From positions 10,508,501-10,572,500 of the forward strand of contig JBBMOA010000013.1 in NCBI GenBank assembly GCA_037954235.1: a DNA stretch of 64,000 bases, in the 5' to 3' direction. The stretch is from Aulostomus chinensis. Taxonomy: Eukaryota > Chordata > Actinopteri > Syngnathiformes > Aulostomidae. Positions 52,088 to 63,432 of the stretch are shown here, piece after piece (the stretch's first letter is position 1; every line of letters begins with the position of its first letter). Made by a program: the position numbers and the translations under genes. Under the pieces are notes generated by a model that had not been told where the DNA came from, made no database searches, and saw only the letters and a program-made list of their open reading frames with translations.

Positions 52088-52581
52088 GTAAACACAGGTA
52101 TTCACACAGGTTGCAAAATAACCTCCCACACAGAAAACTCTTTCACATTTACCTCGACATTTCAGCAACTAAAACTCATTCACTAGTTTAAAAATTATCT
52201 AAAATTGAGATTTAAATTTTTTTTTATCATTTTCAATTCAGAAGTATTTTTTTCTTTTCTTGTAGCATAATTTTCTGTGATAATAAATCTGCAGCCTACT
52301 GCGGTCTCTCTATAAGGTCAAGTTCTACTCCATGTTGCTTCTATTCACAGCAGCCAGAATCACTGATTATCGACAAGCTCCTCCACATGAATGAGAAACA
52401 TTATTGCAACGTTTTGCCTACACAGACACTGCTCTATCGTAGCCACACATCTTGAATAATATCATACACAGAGAGACCCTGACTACCAATGATTTACTGT
52501 GCAGCCTCCAGCCTGTCCATTCAGCAGACATCTCATGGATGATTACAACGATGGATGTTTTGATGATCATACAGCTGCAAA

Positions 52582-53895
52582 TTATTTTTTCTCCTCTTTC
52601 TCTTGGTGCTCCCACGGCACAGGATCATTTTCCTCCAAATGTGCACCTGTCTCCCTCTCGTGCCAGAACTGCTCCACATCAGGCAAGACAATCCCATCTT
52701 TGAGACTTCCCATGTCTGCTTCTCTGCCGGCTCCCTGCTCCGACCGGGCTTCTCTGCAAGGATCCTGACTAGAGGTTGATCGAGGGCTCCTCTCCCCCCT
52801 CAGCTGGCCTGAGGTCTCCGGTCTTGGGCAAGGAGACTGGAGACTGGTAGGGTTGTGAGGTCTGGGCTTTGGTTTGGGGGGAAGTTGCTTGCGCAGGGTG
52901 AGTCGTCTCCACAACCCACGGTAGCCCTCTCTGAACTCCTCTGAGAGGGAGAGCACGATGAGGGGGTTGATGAGGGACAGAGAGAAGGTGAGCAGTTGAG
53001 CAGAGAGGGTGAGGAGAAGAGGAGGGGATGGGAGTAAGCTTGGAGCTCCCTCAAATTCTCTTTCGGCTAAATGTCGCTCCCAAATCCACACGACCCACTG
53101 TGGGAGCCACAGGATAGCCAAGGCCACGGTCAGGCTGAAAAGCATCAAGGTGAGCCTCCTGGATCTGATCTGGGTACGCAGATTCTGAGTCTTACTGGAG
53201 CGTCGCTGGCACTGGCCGTATGCCTTCCAGAAGAACATGAGAGCAAAGCTGAGAGGTGCACAATAGACCCCCAGGGGGTATGCTTTGACGTACACAGACA
53301 TGAAATCCCTTGCTTGAGGAGGAACCACCAGCACACACAGCAGCCCATGCATGCCTCGCTGCAGTGTGGCAAACAGCCAGTGAGGGATGGTCACGGAGCA
53401 GGCAGACAGCCAGATGAAGACCAGCACCACCAGGATGGAGCCCATGTGGATGCTCACCTGCTTGGTCGGGTTGGACACGTAACGGTAGCAGGTTTTGGCC
53501 ATCACAGCCACAGTGAAGCTCTTTGCTGCCATGCAGGACTGGAGGAACCAGTCGGCTGTCTTGCACACCACCCAGCCCAGAGTCCAGCTTGCCTTGGAGT
53601 AGGAGGCGGCTCGGAACGGCACCGTGAACACCAGCACCAAGCCATCGGCAAACATCAGGTTGAAGATGAGGGAGTTGATGAGAGAGAGTTTGCCCTTGTG
53701 AGCACTAGAGAACAAGATGACCATTGCGGTGAGATTACAAGCAACACCCAAGACACAGATGACACCCAGAACAGCCGGCACCAGCACCCTCAGCTCCCCA
53801 GGGTCCAGGTGTTGGTAGGAGCCGCGATCATTGAAGGACCATTTTTGTAAGGAGCTGTTCACCACAGTCGCATTGTTCCCGCTCAGTTTGTCCAT
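52582..53895 (-). CDS. gpr151: Orphan G-protein-coupled receptor GPR151, complete, intronless
   Basis: Class A receptor related to galanin receptors. In vertebrates it is known from habenular neurons, and its ligand is unsettled. Single exon of 437 aa (human 419). Seen: N-glycosylation sites at Asn8 and Asn13; Asn54 in TM1; Asp84 in TM2; Cys111 and Cys187 for the extracellular disulfide; CYR (136-138) in place of DRY; LWLPQW (262-267) in TM6; NPLIV (310-314) in TM7. The GPR151 hallmarks are SKTQNLRTQIRS in loop 3, SEEFREG after TM7, and the distal tail motifs LPDVEQFWHERE and NDPVPWEH, which human GPR151 also has. A long antisense frame (53071-53850) is a shadow. The gene lies downstream of PPP2R2B on the same strand, as in human. 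Confidence 0.96.
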   Translation of the reverse strand: MDKLSGNNATVVNSSLQKWSFNDRGSYQHLDPGELRVLVPAVLGVICVLGVACNLTAMVILFSSAHKGKLSLINSLIFNLMFADGLVLVFTVPFRAASYSKASWTLGWVVCKTADWFLQSCMAAKSFTVAVMAKTCYRYVSNPTKQVSIHMGSILVVLVFIWLSACSVTIPHWLFATLQRGMHGLLCVLVVPPQARDFMSVYVKAYPLGVYCAPLSFALMFFWKAYGQCQRRSSKTQNLRTQIRSRRLTLMLFSLTVALAILWLPQWVVWIWERHLAEREFEGAPSLLPSPPLLLTLSAQLLTFSLSLINPLIVLSLSEEFREGYRGLWRRLTLRKQLPPKPKPRPHNPTSLQSPCPRPETSGQLRGERSPRSTSSQDPCREARSEQGAGREADMGSLKDGIVLPDVEQFWHERETGAHLEENDPVPWEHQEKEEKK

Positions 53896-55213
53896 CTTCA
53901 GAGAGACGAGCTGATATGAAACAACAAAGTACAGATTTCCAAAAAGGTAGTTGCTTTAAAAACAATATCTTTAATCACCCTGTGAATCTAAACCTTTAAG
54001 AGTAATCGCATCAGACAAGACTATTGATTGACAATCAATGATCACAGTGGAGCTCCTGTCTGTCTCTGGATTTATCCTGAGACGTGATGATGCAGCTTCT
54101 GCAGTGGGTTATAAAGATGCTGTTTGATTGACAGCTGGTGTCCCAGCTGACAAACTGTGCGTAGACTCCAGCCTCACAGGGCCAATTAGGAAACAGTACG
54201 ACACAGGAACGACTTCTAATGTGTGTAAATCATGAATTCGTTGGTATGACAGGAGAGGTTTTCTTCAAAATACATGCCACATTAGTTAAAATATACCATA
54301 TATGATCTTTTGTTTTGGTGGTAAATCAGTGTACTTAGGGTAAAGGGAAAAATAGAGCTTTGATAGCAAAAAGGTGTTTTGAAAAAAATCATATTGCATG
54401 TAAGACAATAACCTTCAGCCATTCATTTTTTTAACTCCTCTTTTAATGCAATGTTAATGATCTCTTCCCAAGAGAAGAAATTTGCCTAATCAACCACCTA
54501 CTGTGTCCAGTTACAGTAAGAAAATCAGGCTTCAGTGCTTGTTTGCCTTCACAAGATTTCCTCCACATGGGGGCGCTCTCACACCACGAGCTGCACCACA
54601 AAGGAAACATGAAACATTTGTTCTCCAATGTAGCAGAGAGTAACAGAGGAGATCCTGTACTGCAGGATTTGAACTTGCACATCTTTATTATTTTTTTATT
54701 CAAAGAAAGTCCAGTAAGCATAAAGACTGCATGGTAATTAATTGCATGTCATTACATTCTGAGCTATAAAAGTTGTTTGATTCAATTAGAAGTGTCACAA
54801 AGGAGGTTATTTATAAGACATCACCATTTAAAGGAAACACAATTAATAATTCCCTGATTTCACAGAGTTCATTTAGACCTTTTTTTCTGCTCAACTTAAT
54901 GCGGGGGCCGGCGATTAACTCAAATCTACTGGAACCAAACTCATCTGGCCAAGTGCTAAAATCCAACCTGCTATTATTCCATGTTACCAAGAATAGTAGC
55001 AGAGAGGACAATCTGGTTTCTTAAACTGGAGAAGGCAAGTACTGTACTTGCACAGTGCTTCAGATGATCTGTTGATGTTCACTTATCAAGAGGGAGGTTG
55101 TCATTTTTTATTAGATTTAGATCCAACACATGCAAAATGAGCTATGCTAGCATTGTGCTATTCTAGAAAAACTAAATTCCAACTGTGACTGTTCAGCCAC
55201 CTACAGAACATTT
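53896..55213. other. Upstream region of GPR151
   Basis: Presumed GPR151 promoter and 5' UTR. It contains a short inverted repeat (attgattgacaatcaat at 54023-54039). No gene was recognised. Confidence 0.5.
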
Positions 55214-55757
55214 TTAAAGCAGCATTATGTGGTTCCGTTGAACAGCAGTGGCCTCTGCTGACATGAGCTGTAAAAATGCTAGAAAAGAATAATCATTGTA
55301 CTGTGTTGTAATTTGATTTGAAACAACACATTTGACAGGAAAACTTGAGAAGAACTTAAATATGTTTCGAAATGAGGTAAAATATTTCGGGTTCTGCTTT
55401 GACTTGCTACTGTGACCGCTGCTCTTCACCCACAGCAAAAACATATCAAAATGGAGTTGCTAACAGCTAGCATTACACTCGGTGAATGACTAGCAGAAGA
55501 ATTTTCTCTCCTTTTACCTTCTTGTCATCCTCCTTAATTGTCCATTTTAGTATTTTTGCTTCCGTCATGATGTCTGTTCTCAGAATTAGCCTCCAGTGCC
55601 TGAAAGCAGCACTTGACCCTAGTAAGAGTTTCGTGCATGATCAGCTTAAATCACTTGCTGCAGAAACAAACATAAGTAGCTTTGGAGCAGAAATGAAAGA
55701 GGCATCATTCTTATCAGTGTTAAATTATGTATCAAAAGCTACATAATGTTGCTTTAA
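55214..55757. mobile_element. TTAA-flanked MITE, piggyBac-like
   Basis: TTAA at 55214-55217 and 55754-55757 bracket a 536-bp unit. Its left end AGCAGCATTATGTGG and the complement of its right end AGCAACATTATGTAG pair with two mismatches in 15. A TTAA target duplication plus short inverted ends is the signature of piggyBac-family non-autonomous elements. No transposase is encoded; the 86-codon frame inside (55486-55746) resembles nothing I know. Confidence 0.7.
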
Positions 55758-56941
55758 CTTACTTTCCAAAGAGGTGGACAAGAATATTCATCTTTCAGCA
55801 GAATTTTGCAAAAGGGGTTTAATGTGGTTTTCTTGTGGCTCTTGCAACCTGACATCAGACTTTCTGTAGGTCAAAATTGACATTTTACACCACAGTGTGT
55901 AAAAGTATAAGGGTCATTACCTGAACTAACAAGCATGTAGCCATAGCTAGAATCAATCCTGACTACATTGACTGAAGCACTTTTTCCACCTTGGACCTTC
56001 AGGGAGTATTTATTTAACGTTTGTTTATCGCGAAAAAGAGAGAGAGAAAAGAAAATTCCTAAGTTAACATGTCATTTGAAACATTCACACTCCTGGCTTG
56101 TCCCTTGCCCCCTCCCACACCCACTACATCAAACCCCCACATACCAAAAGAAGGCACCACAGCTTCTAAACAGACTCATTGACCGAGAGAAGGACTTGAT
56201 AAAACAACAGCATTAAATAAAACACAGCCTGGAAGGACTTCATTCACATTACAGACTACAGCAGTCTCACTAGAGAGACATGAAACAACCAAAACAAAAA
56301 AAACAAAAAAACAAAAAAATCGCAACTAGAAAGTCTGACTGAGACAACTCTCAGTCTCTGGGGTCAGAGATTAACAGTCTTTTCCTCTTTTGTAGGAATT
56401 CTGCAGCAAGTTGCACTGTCCAAAAACATTGCCTCAGTTGGAGACAGCAGAGTTGATCACATGCACTGTAGCATGAATGAAAGGGGGGGGGGGCACTGTT
56501 GCTACATGATAATGAGCCACCATCATGTAAGCTGAAGTTCTGTCTGTGTGCTCTTTATTGTATTCAGTGTCCCCACATCCGCCCTGTTCTTCAGCATCCA
56601 GAGAGCTGCTACATCCTCAACAGCAATCCTCTTGCTGCATAAACGCACAGGATTCCCTTCCATCAGTGTCCTCATGGCTAAATAAATTAAATGATCAAAC
56701 TGAGGAATGAAGGCTCAGTCTGGATTTCATGAAACCCAGGCTGCGTTTGTTTCCAGAAATTCATAGTGTGCCTATTTCAGTCACTGGATACGTCGCCTTC
56801 CAGGAACCTCTTCCTCAGCAGAGCAGTGCAATTCAAGACAGCAGCAACAAGACATGGGGAGAGGGTGAGGAGGAGGATGTCTCTCCTACCCTACCTCTCC
56901 CTGAAGCCCCTCCCATATGGGGTCAGGGTTCAGCTTGCCCT
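55758..56941. other. Region between the MITE and the PPP2R2B stop
   Basis: Likely PPP2R2B 3' UTR in its right part. An AATAAA on the minus strand lies at 56554-56559, 383 bases past the stop. Poly-G of about 10 lies at 56481-56493. No other gene was seen. Confidence 0.5.
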
Positions 56942-59900
56942 TTAGTTGACCTTATCTTGGAAGATGTAGAGGTTGTTGGTGGCCGCAACAGCAATGATGT
57001 TCTCATGAGGGTGCCATGTAGTGTGAAGGATCTTTTTGCTGAAGTCTAAGCTGTCTACACTGATCTCATCCTTCCGACGTTTCCCACCGACACACACCTG
57101 GAGAAAAGAGGGGATGAAGAGGTAGTTAGATCACTTTCAAGGGATAAACTAACACTTTCAGGATGCAAGACATAGAGTGCATCTTTCTCCTATTTCGTAC
57201 ATCTGCACTTAATAGATTATATGAAGCAATTTGGAGTCCGAATTTTTGAGGTAGTCATTGTGTATAGTTAACCACAGCTTTACCTCTGACATATACGTAT
57301 ATATAATTATCTTTTAATCAGCATCTCCTTTCCAACATAACATTTACAAAATTTGTAAATTTACAAAAAATGCCAAACCTACTTTTTCAAACTCATCCTC
57401 GGATCTATGTCCAACATGCAGAGAACTGCACAAATGATCAATGGACACTCTGAAGAAAACGTTTTTGAAGGAATTTTGATTTTGGATGACATGAAATATA
57501 TTATCTTGAGAAATAAATACATAAATTTGCGATTCTCTTCTAGTTGCTAAAGGTCCTCAAATATTTACAACTCCTTTTCAGCATTGAGAAGTTGCTTGCA
57601 TGCTTGTTTTTGGTAAAGCTAAAAAAAAACCTTTCAATAAAAGCCATTTTCCGTACTTTCAGAGAGACCTTGCAAACAATCCCTCCATCAGTTATTACTG
57701 TATGGGATGTGCAGCCAACGCGAGGTGTAACATTTAGATGTGCAGTGGAAGCGCTCTGGTTGCTATGTTACGCCTCCAGGTGCGTGAAGCATGTATCAGG
57801 AAAGGTTAAAGTACGCCTCATTTGTGTCACATACTGTCAGTTCTCACTGTCCCATCTCAGCAGCTTGTCGGTAAAATGCATTTCTTTACAAAGCTCTTGT
57901 AAAAATACAATTGTAGAAGTATGCAAAGAAAAACATAAACATTCATCAGGTACATCATACATGGGGCAGGGAACTGTTGAATGAAAAATGTTCCCCCTCA
58001 GGACAGAGATTATACATGACTGAGTTTTTTTAGATTTTTTGGTATGCAAGAATGTGACGGATCATGTTCTCCCATTTCCTGCTGTTGCTATTCGGGCAGG
58101 CTCTATATTTATCAGTCCATCGATGACAAGAGGAGCTGTCTTACAGCAGCCAGGTGAGGAGCAGTCGTATTGCCCAGAGTGATGTTGCTAAATCTGTTCG
58201 CTTGGTGGTCAGTAGGCGGAGTCACCTCTGGTTTGGGCCTCTGTCTCACTCTGTGCACACTGCAAGCAATATATTTCTAAATGCATTAGTTGACAATTAA
58301 GAATTCCACTTTCTCTCCCGTCTTCACTTTAACACCGTCCTGCACTGACACATGGAAGAAAAGCTTCTTGCTGTTATCCACTTTATACTTGATGGAGCCA
58401 ATCTTGTTTTTGATGCACTGCACCAGGATCTGCCTTTGTGCAGTCTGAAGCACCGCGTAGACCTGGACCTTCACAAGTTCTCCTTTCTGCAGATAGTCTG
58501 CCTTGTTGACCAAACTCATTATTCTAAAGGAACAATGCTGTCCTTCACTTCCACCTTCCTTGTTGACCGGTAAACCTTTGGGATTCCTTCTGGGAGCCGT
58601 CCATAATGTGTAACCGACAGAGGTCTTTCCCCTTCATCACTGTCGCACCAACATCCTCTCCAATAGCGTTCACTCCAGACACTTTGGTGATCTTCTCATG
58701 CCTGACTGACACTGCTCCCTTGGAGAGAGTATACTCCACTGTGTCACCCAGCGCTGAATTCTTGAGGTTTCCACACATTTCACTGTAGTTGAAGACAATC
58801 TCTTGGTCGAGATTTCTCATCTCAGTGAGCCCAAAGTTGTGCTTCAGTGACACAACAAATCCTTGCAGAGCATTGCCATCGGAGACATTTTTGGTGGTGA
58901 CTGGCCCAACTTCCCCCTCAAGGTGCTGCTCCGACTGTGTATGGAAGGACATAGTAACCTGGGCCTACCACGCATCAAGCACCACATGAATTCCACTTCA
59001 TCAGAGATGTGCAGTGGGCTCTCTTCCAAGACTGCAGTGTAGCGGAAGAGCAGTTCATCAGACCAGTCCACATACTGAATGAAGCCAAAGCCGTCACGTA
59101 TAGCTTCGATCACTCCTCTTTCATGATTCTGAGTGTAGTGGAGGGAATGTCAGAGAATGAAAATGTTAGTTGCCCTCTTTTCCTGGTTTCTCTGGTTGGT
59201 AGCGATGTTAAAAAAAAGTGTCTGGTCCCTCTCTAAAAGAGTCACCTTAACTTTAGGTGTCCAGTGACAGTTCCTTACGTCAGGAACAGACGCGGGAAGT
59301 GATGAGACCCCGAGGAGACTCATTCTGGTTCTCAGTGGTAATCTTGGGAATGGCCTTGACAATGGTGTCTTCGAGCTGTGAATTGCATGCATCCCGCAAT
59401 CCCACTGTTCCACGGGGGGAGCAGCCACACATCAGTGGCAACCTGTTCACCCTTTCTGTCCTTGAACACGAAGGCGACTTCAAGTCCAACCTCAAGAGCC
59501 TCTCCCAGGCTGTAAAATGAATCCAAAGGACTCCTTTGTAGCACCTGGCACCTCATTTTCCTTTCCTTCACGAGCTGAACATTCTGAGCAGCGCTGAACC
59601 AGAAGGCTCATGGGTCTCAATATTGTTATGCCGTCATTTCGGGATTCGGTTGCTTGTTGTGATTCAAACCCTTGAAGGGATTCTTGTTCCTCGTGTCTTT
59701 TTTACCGGATTAAGGGCTGCGTCAGACCCTTTTATTGTTAGTGGTTGGTGGCAGTGGGAAAGCCCCTATTTGCATCATGTTTTGAATATAAAGTCTTATT
59801 TTGCTATGTACGCTCAAATAATAAATTGCTTAGAAAAAGGAGTCATTTTTTGTGACCTTTGACCACTAATTTTATTTCTAGTTCACCCTGATGTCCCAGT

Positions 59901-62367
59901 GGATGTTTTTGGTAAATTTGAAGACATTCCCACAAGACGTTCCAGAGAAACTATGCAAATGAGAAATGAGATGGACAGAAAACTCCCAAATCAACCAAAT
60001 CAAAGTGTCTCTGGCCTTCATGTGGAGACAGAGAGACTTGACAGCAGTAAAGGATGATCTGCAACTGTATAGCAGTTCTCCTGACTGGTGGGAGGAGTAT
60101 TAAACAATAATAAAAAAAACTTCATGTGTCTGCCGTTACATATAAAACTGCTTTGAAGTGCTGTACCTTGCGAGGCTTGAGAATAGCTCTGGGCTTGCTG
60201 TTCTCCCTCGATGCTTCCAATGTCACGTCACGTTTAGTGTTGCGGTCAAACATTCGGAAGAAATTGTTGTAGGAGCCGGTCATTATGACGCTGCGGAGGA
60301 GTGGAGAGGAAAGGGTTACCGAGATAAGATGGCTGGATGTGAAGTGCAAAGAAAATAACAACTTGAAATTGCAAATCTTGTAAAAAATTTTTTTTAAAAG
60401 AATACAACAACAAAGACACAACTGAAAAAGAGAAACCATAACCGGAAAGATGAAAAAAACTACAAAACCCACTTCAACCAGACAAGGCAGGTACCTGCCA
60501 TCATCCCTGATTGGACGGATGAACCAACGTCTTTTTAACAGTGAGGGGTGGCGTTTTAGTCACAACCAGGGCAATCTTAGTAATTCTGATTCCTTTACTG
60601 TTGTCCTTTATTTGGTGTCAAATGAAATAAAACTGTGCCTTTTCTTTGGTGTTTAAAAAGACAAACAGTGGGTCCTTCGAATCAGTAGGTACCTTCCTTA
60701 TTTCATAACTAATTGAGGTTACAATTTTCTGGTGCTTCTTACATTTTCTTTTAGTAGTTTTATAGGTAATTTGTTAGTTTTGTTATTTCCTCTGCAACAG
60801 AAAAAGAAGTTTTCACCTGCACCAATTAGTCTTTTTGGATGTTAACAAGTTAAACAAATACTACTGAAAATAATTCAGTGAAACAGAATGGAGAGGTGGA
60901 GCATGGTAAATAATGCACTCATTATTTTCCGAGGAGTTCTGCATAATGGGGTTGATACGCTCATTTGTTTCCTTTTGGAGGCTCAACACAACTTAATCGC
61001 AAATTTTACTTTTCATGGATATTTTTAGGGGGTAAAGTAGAAAACTGGGTCACTTTCTAAGCTGAAACTCAGACACACACATTTTGATCTTTGACCCTCA
61101 AAGTAATAATCTCCAACTCAAATGTTAAACGAGACCAGAAATCTTAGGACAGAAACTATTAAAGAGACCAATTCATCTCACTGTATTTGTTACATTTCCA
61201 AAACCACAAACAAATAGCTAATATTACTGTGTTCAGCAGAATCTCTTTGGAAATAAAACAGCGGGTAAAGTCTTGGAGTATTTTTGAGTAAAGAGCTGCT
61301 ATGCTGCCTCTCATGTTCACTTCAGTGTATTCTATGCGTTATTCGGACAGGATCGCTTTGATAAAAATGTAAAAAAATGTTTTACTCTGGACAATTTGGA
61401 TAATCTATAAGGAAGTATCAAATTGTGCTTTATGGGCGTAGGCTTTGTGCTTAAATAGTTCTTTTCTTGTTTGCAATTTTTGTTATGTTTTCCGATTTGA
61501 CATTGAGTTTAGTAGTTCCCTTTTTCCTGTTGTCTTTTTTTTTTTTTGAGGTGATATGGATGTGCATAACGGATGGATGTCATCTCACCTGTCTGATCCA
61601 TTCCAGACACACTCAAACTTGTCAAAGATGCAGTCGTTCTCATACAGCGAGCAAAGCTTGCCTCGTAAATAGTCGTGAACCTGGAAAACACACCGATATG
61701 AATAAATTATGATCACTTTTTTCAAGCATGTGCACATCATCACCTTGTTTTTCAGAGGACAAGCAGGCCCCCATAAGCTGCGCTGCCATTTGCCCTCGTT
61801 TAGCTAATCCCTCCAGACCAAGTGACCTAAACGAAGATGATAGGAAGCAGGTGGGGGCGGGGCAAGTATTGGACACAGAATCCCTTGAGACAAACTGATG
61901 GCCTTTTCAATCATGAGCTGCTTGCCCTGATCAGACAGTGTGGATCTGACCCATGTGACCTCACAGTGGGAGGTTTTGCCCTTCAGGTTGCATCTGCAAC
62001 ACCACTATCTGTCTTCTTACAGGAAGTCTGCTAAATATGACCAAGCGGTGGCTGGGTGACAGTGAAATGGGATTAAGTTGAGTGATTAGCCTGAAATCAA
62101 TACGTTTAGATTAAATCTAACGGTTATTTACCAGCTGATTAGTCAGCTGAGTGTCCTTGCTCTGCAAAAAGCACATAGAGGCATGAAGAAAGACTACCTG
62201 GTAGGTCTCCAGCGGTTTGTTCTCCATCTGAAGGTCCCACACCTTGACAGTGAGGTAGTCCCTTGTCATAAGGTAGCGCCCGTTATGGCTGAACTTCACG
62301 TCAGAGATGGATGAAATGATTTCAGAGAAAAAAGAGCGAGTGGAGGGATCTTCTGGCTCCTCAAAGT
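56942..62367 (-). CDS. ppp2r2b: PP2A regulatory subunit B beta (B55-beta), C-terminal four coding exons, 5' part outside the window
   Basis: WD40-propeller subunit that directs the PP2A holoenzyme to substrates; neuron-enriched in vertebrates. Exons in transcript order: 62367-62198, 61680-61589, 60290-60167, 57097-56942. They total 542 nt and give the last 180 residues. Recognised blocks: [82 protein letters not shown], and [11 protein letters not shown] at the end. The [11 protein letters not shown] segment fits the B-beta paralogue better than B-alpha (CASGKRKKDE) or B-gamma (CVGGKRRRDD), as recalled. Phases match at all three joins. The 62368-64000 sequence is intron. The next exon must lie past 64000. 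Confidence 0.95.
58020..59610 (-). pseudogene. csde1: CSDE1 (UNR) processed pseudogene inside the last PPP2R2B intron
   Basis: CSDE1 is a cytoplasmic RNA-binding protein with repeated cold-shock domains. Minus-strand fragments in CSDE1 order, in shifted frames: about 59600-59550 ([13 protein letters not shown]), KESFGFI, 59510-59420 ([17 protein letters not shown]), 59415-59290 ([18 protein letters not shown]), 59260-59155 ([17 protein letters not shown]), 59113-58985 ([13 protein letters not shown]), 58952-58560 ([20 protein letters not shown]), 58519-58286 ([23 protein letters not shown]), 58255-58130 (RPKPEV, NITLGNT). There are no introns between blocks. It is 5'-truncated, with several frameshifts, stops and an internal gap of roughly 90 codons. 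An A-rich stretch on the minus strand at 58042-58020 may be the remnant of a poly(A) tail. It encodes no full protein. Confidence 0.9.
59845..59965. repeat. Dispersed repeat, second copy of the GACCTTTGACC family
   Basis: Contains 'gacctttgaccactaatttt', 'gatgtcccagtggatgtttt' and 'aaatttgaagacattccc', parallel to 26385-26690. It lies in PPP2R2B, just upstream (minus strand) of the CSDE1 retrocopy. Confidence 0.6.
60291..61588 (-). other. ppp2r2b: PPP2R2B intron between the 92-nt and 124-nt exons
   Basis: A 1.3 kb AT-rich intron. A 14-bp perfect palindrome (ggcaggtacctgcc) lies at 60486-60499. Nothing else was assigned. Confidence 0.6.
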
Positions 62368-63000
62368 CTACAGGAAAGAAAGCACAGGCACAGATAAAAC
62401 ACTATCAGAGGTCGCTGCTAGCAAAAGATGCTGTTTAATCATCTGCAGTGAAAACAGAGCACAATTGTTTGGGGGTTGGGGTCCGTCATTAGCCAACAAC
62501 AATGGCATAACAATGCCTGTATGTGAGGTTTGCTGCAGCAGCTGCATCTCTTCACAGGATAATTTCTCTGTGTGTTTAGGGATACAGCCATGGGTCAGCA
62601 TGCTGGGTAAATATTTGTTATGATTCATATTGATTTTGGCAGCTGCTGATCTGTGTGCAGGCCAGCATGCCGGGGATAAGAGCCAGGCATTCCATCGTTA
62701 GCTGTCAAGTTATTGTTGCTCCCCGCTCTTCCTCCTCCCTTCTCTCCAAAAATGCCCCCCACCCTTCTCCTCATGTTCCTCCTACCCGCCCCTCCTCAGC
62801 TCAGCCTGCAGAGTAGGTCTGTGATGTGTCAATGGGGAGTCTAACAAGGGATGCAGCGTGAAAGATGAAAAAATGAGGGGAGGGGGGGTGAGGTAAGGAA
62901 AACAAATCAATGTCATAGCACTGGGCTCATTTGAGCCCCTCTGGATTTGTGTGTGTCAGTGACTGAGCGTTTGTGTATAAGTGGCTGTGTGATGCGTGCA

Positions 63001-63005
<5 letters not shown>

Positions 63006-63086
<81 letters not shown>
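63006..63086. repeat. (GT)n microsatellite
   Basis: About 40 GT units. Confidence 0.95.
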
Positions 63087-63087
<1 letters not shown>

Positions 63088-63374
63088 ACTGCCCTCCCTT
63101 GTCCCACTCCAGGGGTGCCTAATAGGGTCCCAGGGGAGTTGGCAGGGGGCCTTTTTCGTCCCTATATTTATGTCCTGGGGCACAGTGCCTTGGCAATCCT
63201 CTCCTATCCCTCCATCCATCATTCGACTATACCTCTATCCATCCTTCCCTCATCTGTCCATCCATCCACCCTCCATCTAACTCTTGATTAATTTCAGCAA
63301 CCTCTGATTCTCAGATGTGCACGGATTATGTTGGCTGTTCAGAAAGATTTTTGTGGCTGTCAAGGAAAGAAAGA

Positions 63375-63375
<1 letters not shown>

Positions 63376-63411
<36 letters not shown>

Positions 63412-63432
63412 CGAGAGAGAGAGAGAGAGAGC
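63376..63432. repeat. Compound (GT)n(GA)n repeat
   Basis: A GT run passes into a GA run with two GC interruptions. Confidence 0.9.

Noticed and set aside
53071..53850. Open frame of 259 codons on the + strand
   Set aside because: It is fully antisense to GPR151 and arises from that gene's codon bias. The translation has no recognisable domain.
57544..57984. 146-codon frame in the last PPP2R2B intron
   Set aside because: It is antisense to the host gene, starts without a proper initiation context, and resembles nothing known.
58606..59520. Plus-strand frames across the CSDE1-like region
   Set aside because: The homology is on the minus strand. The plus-strand frames are shadows.
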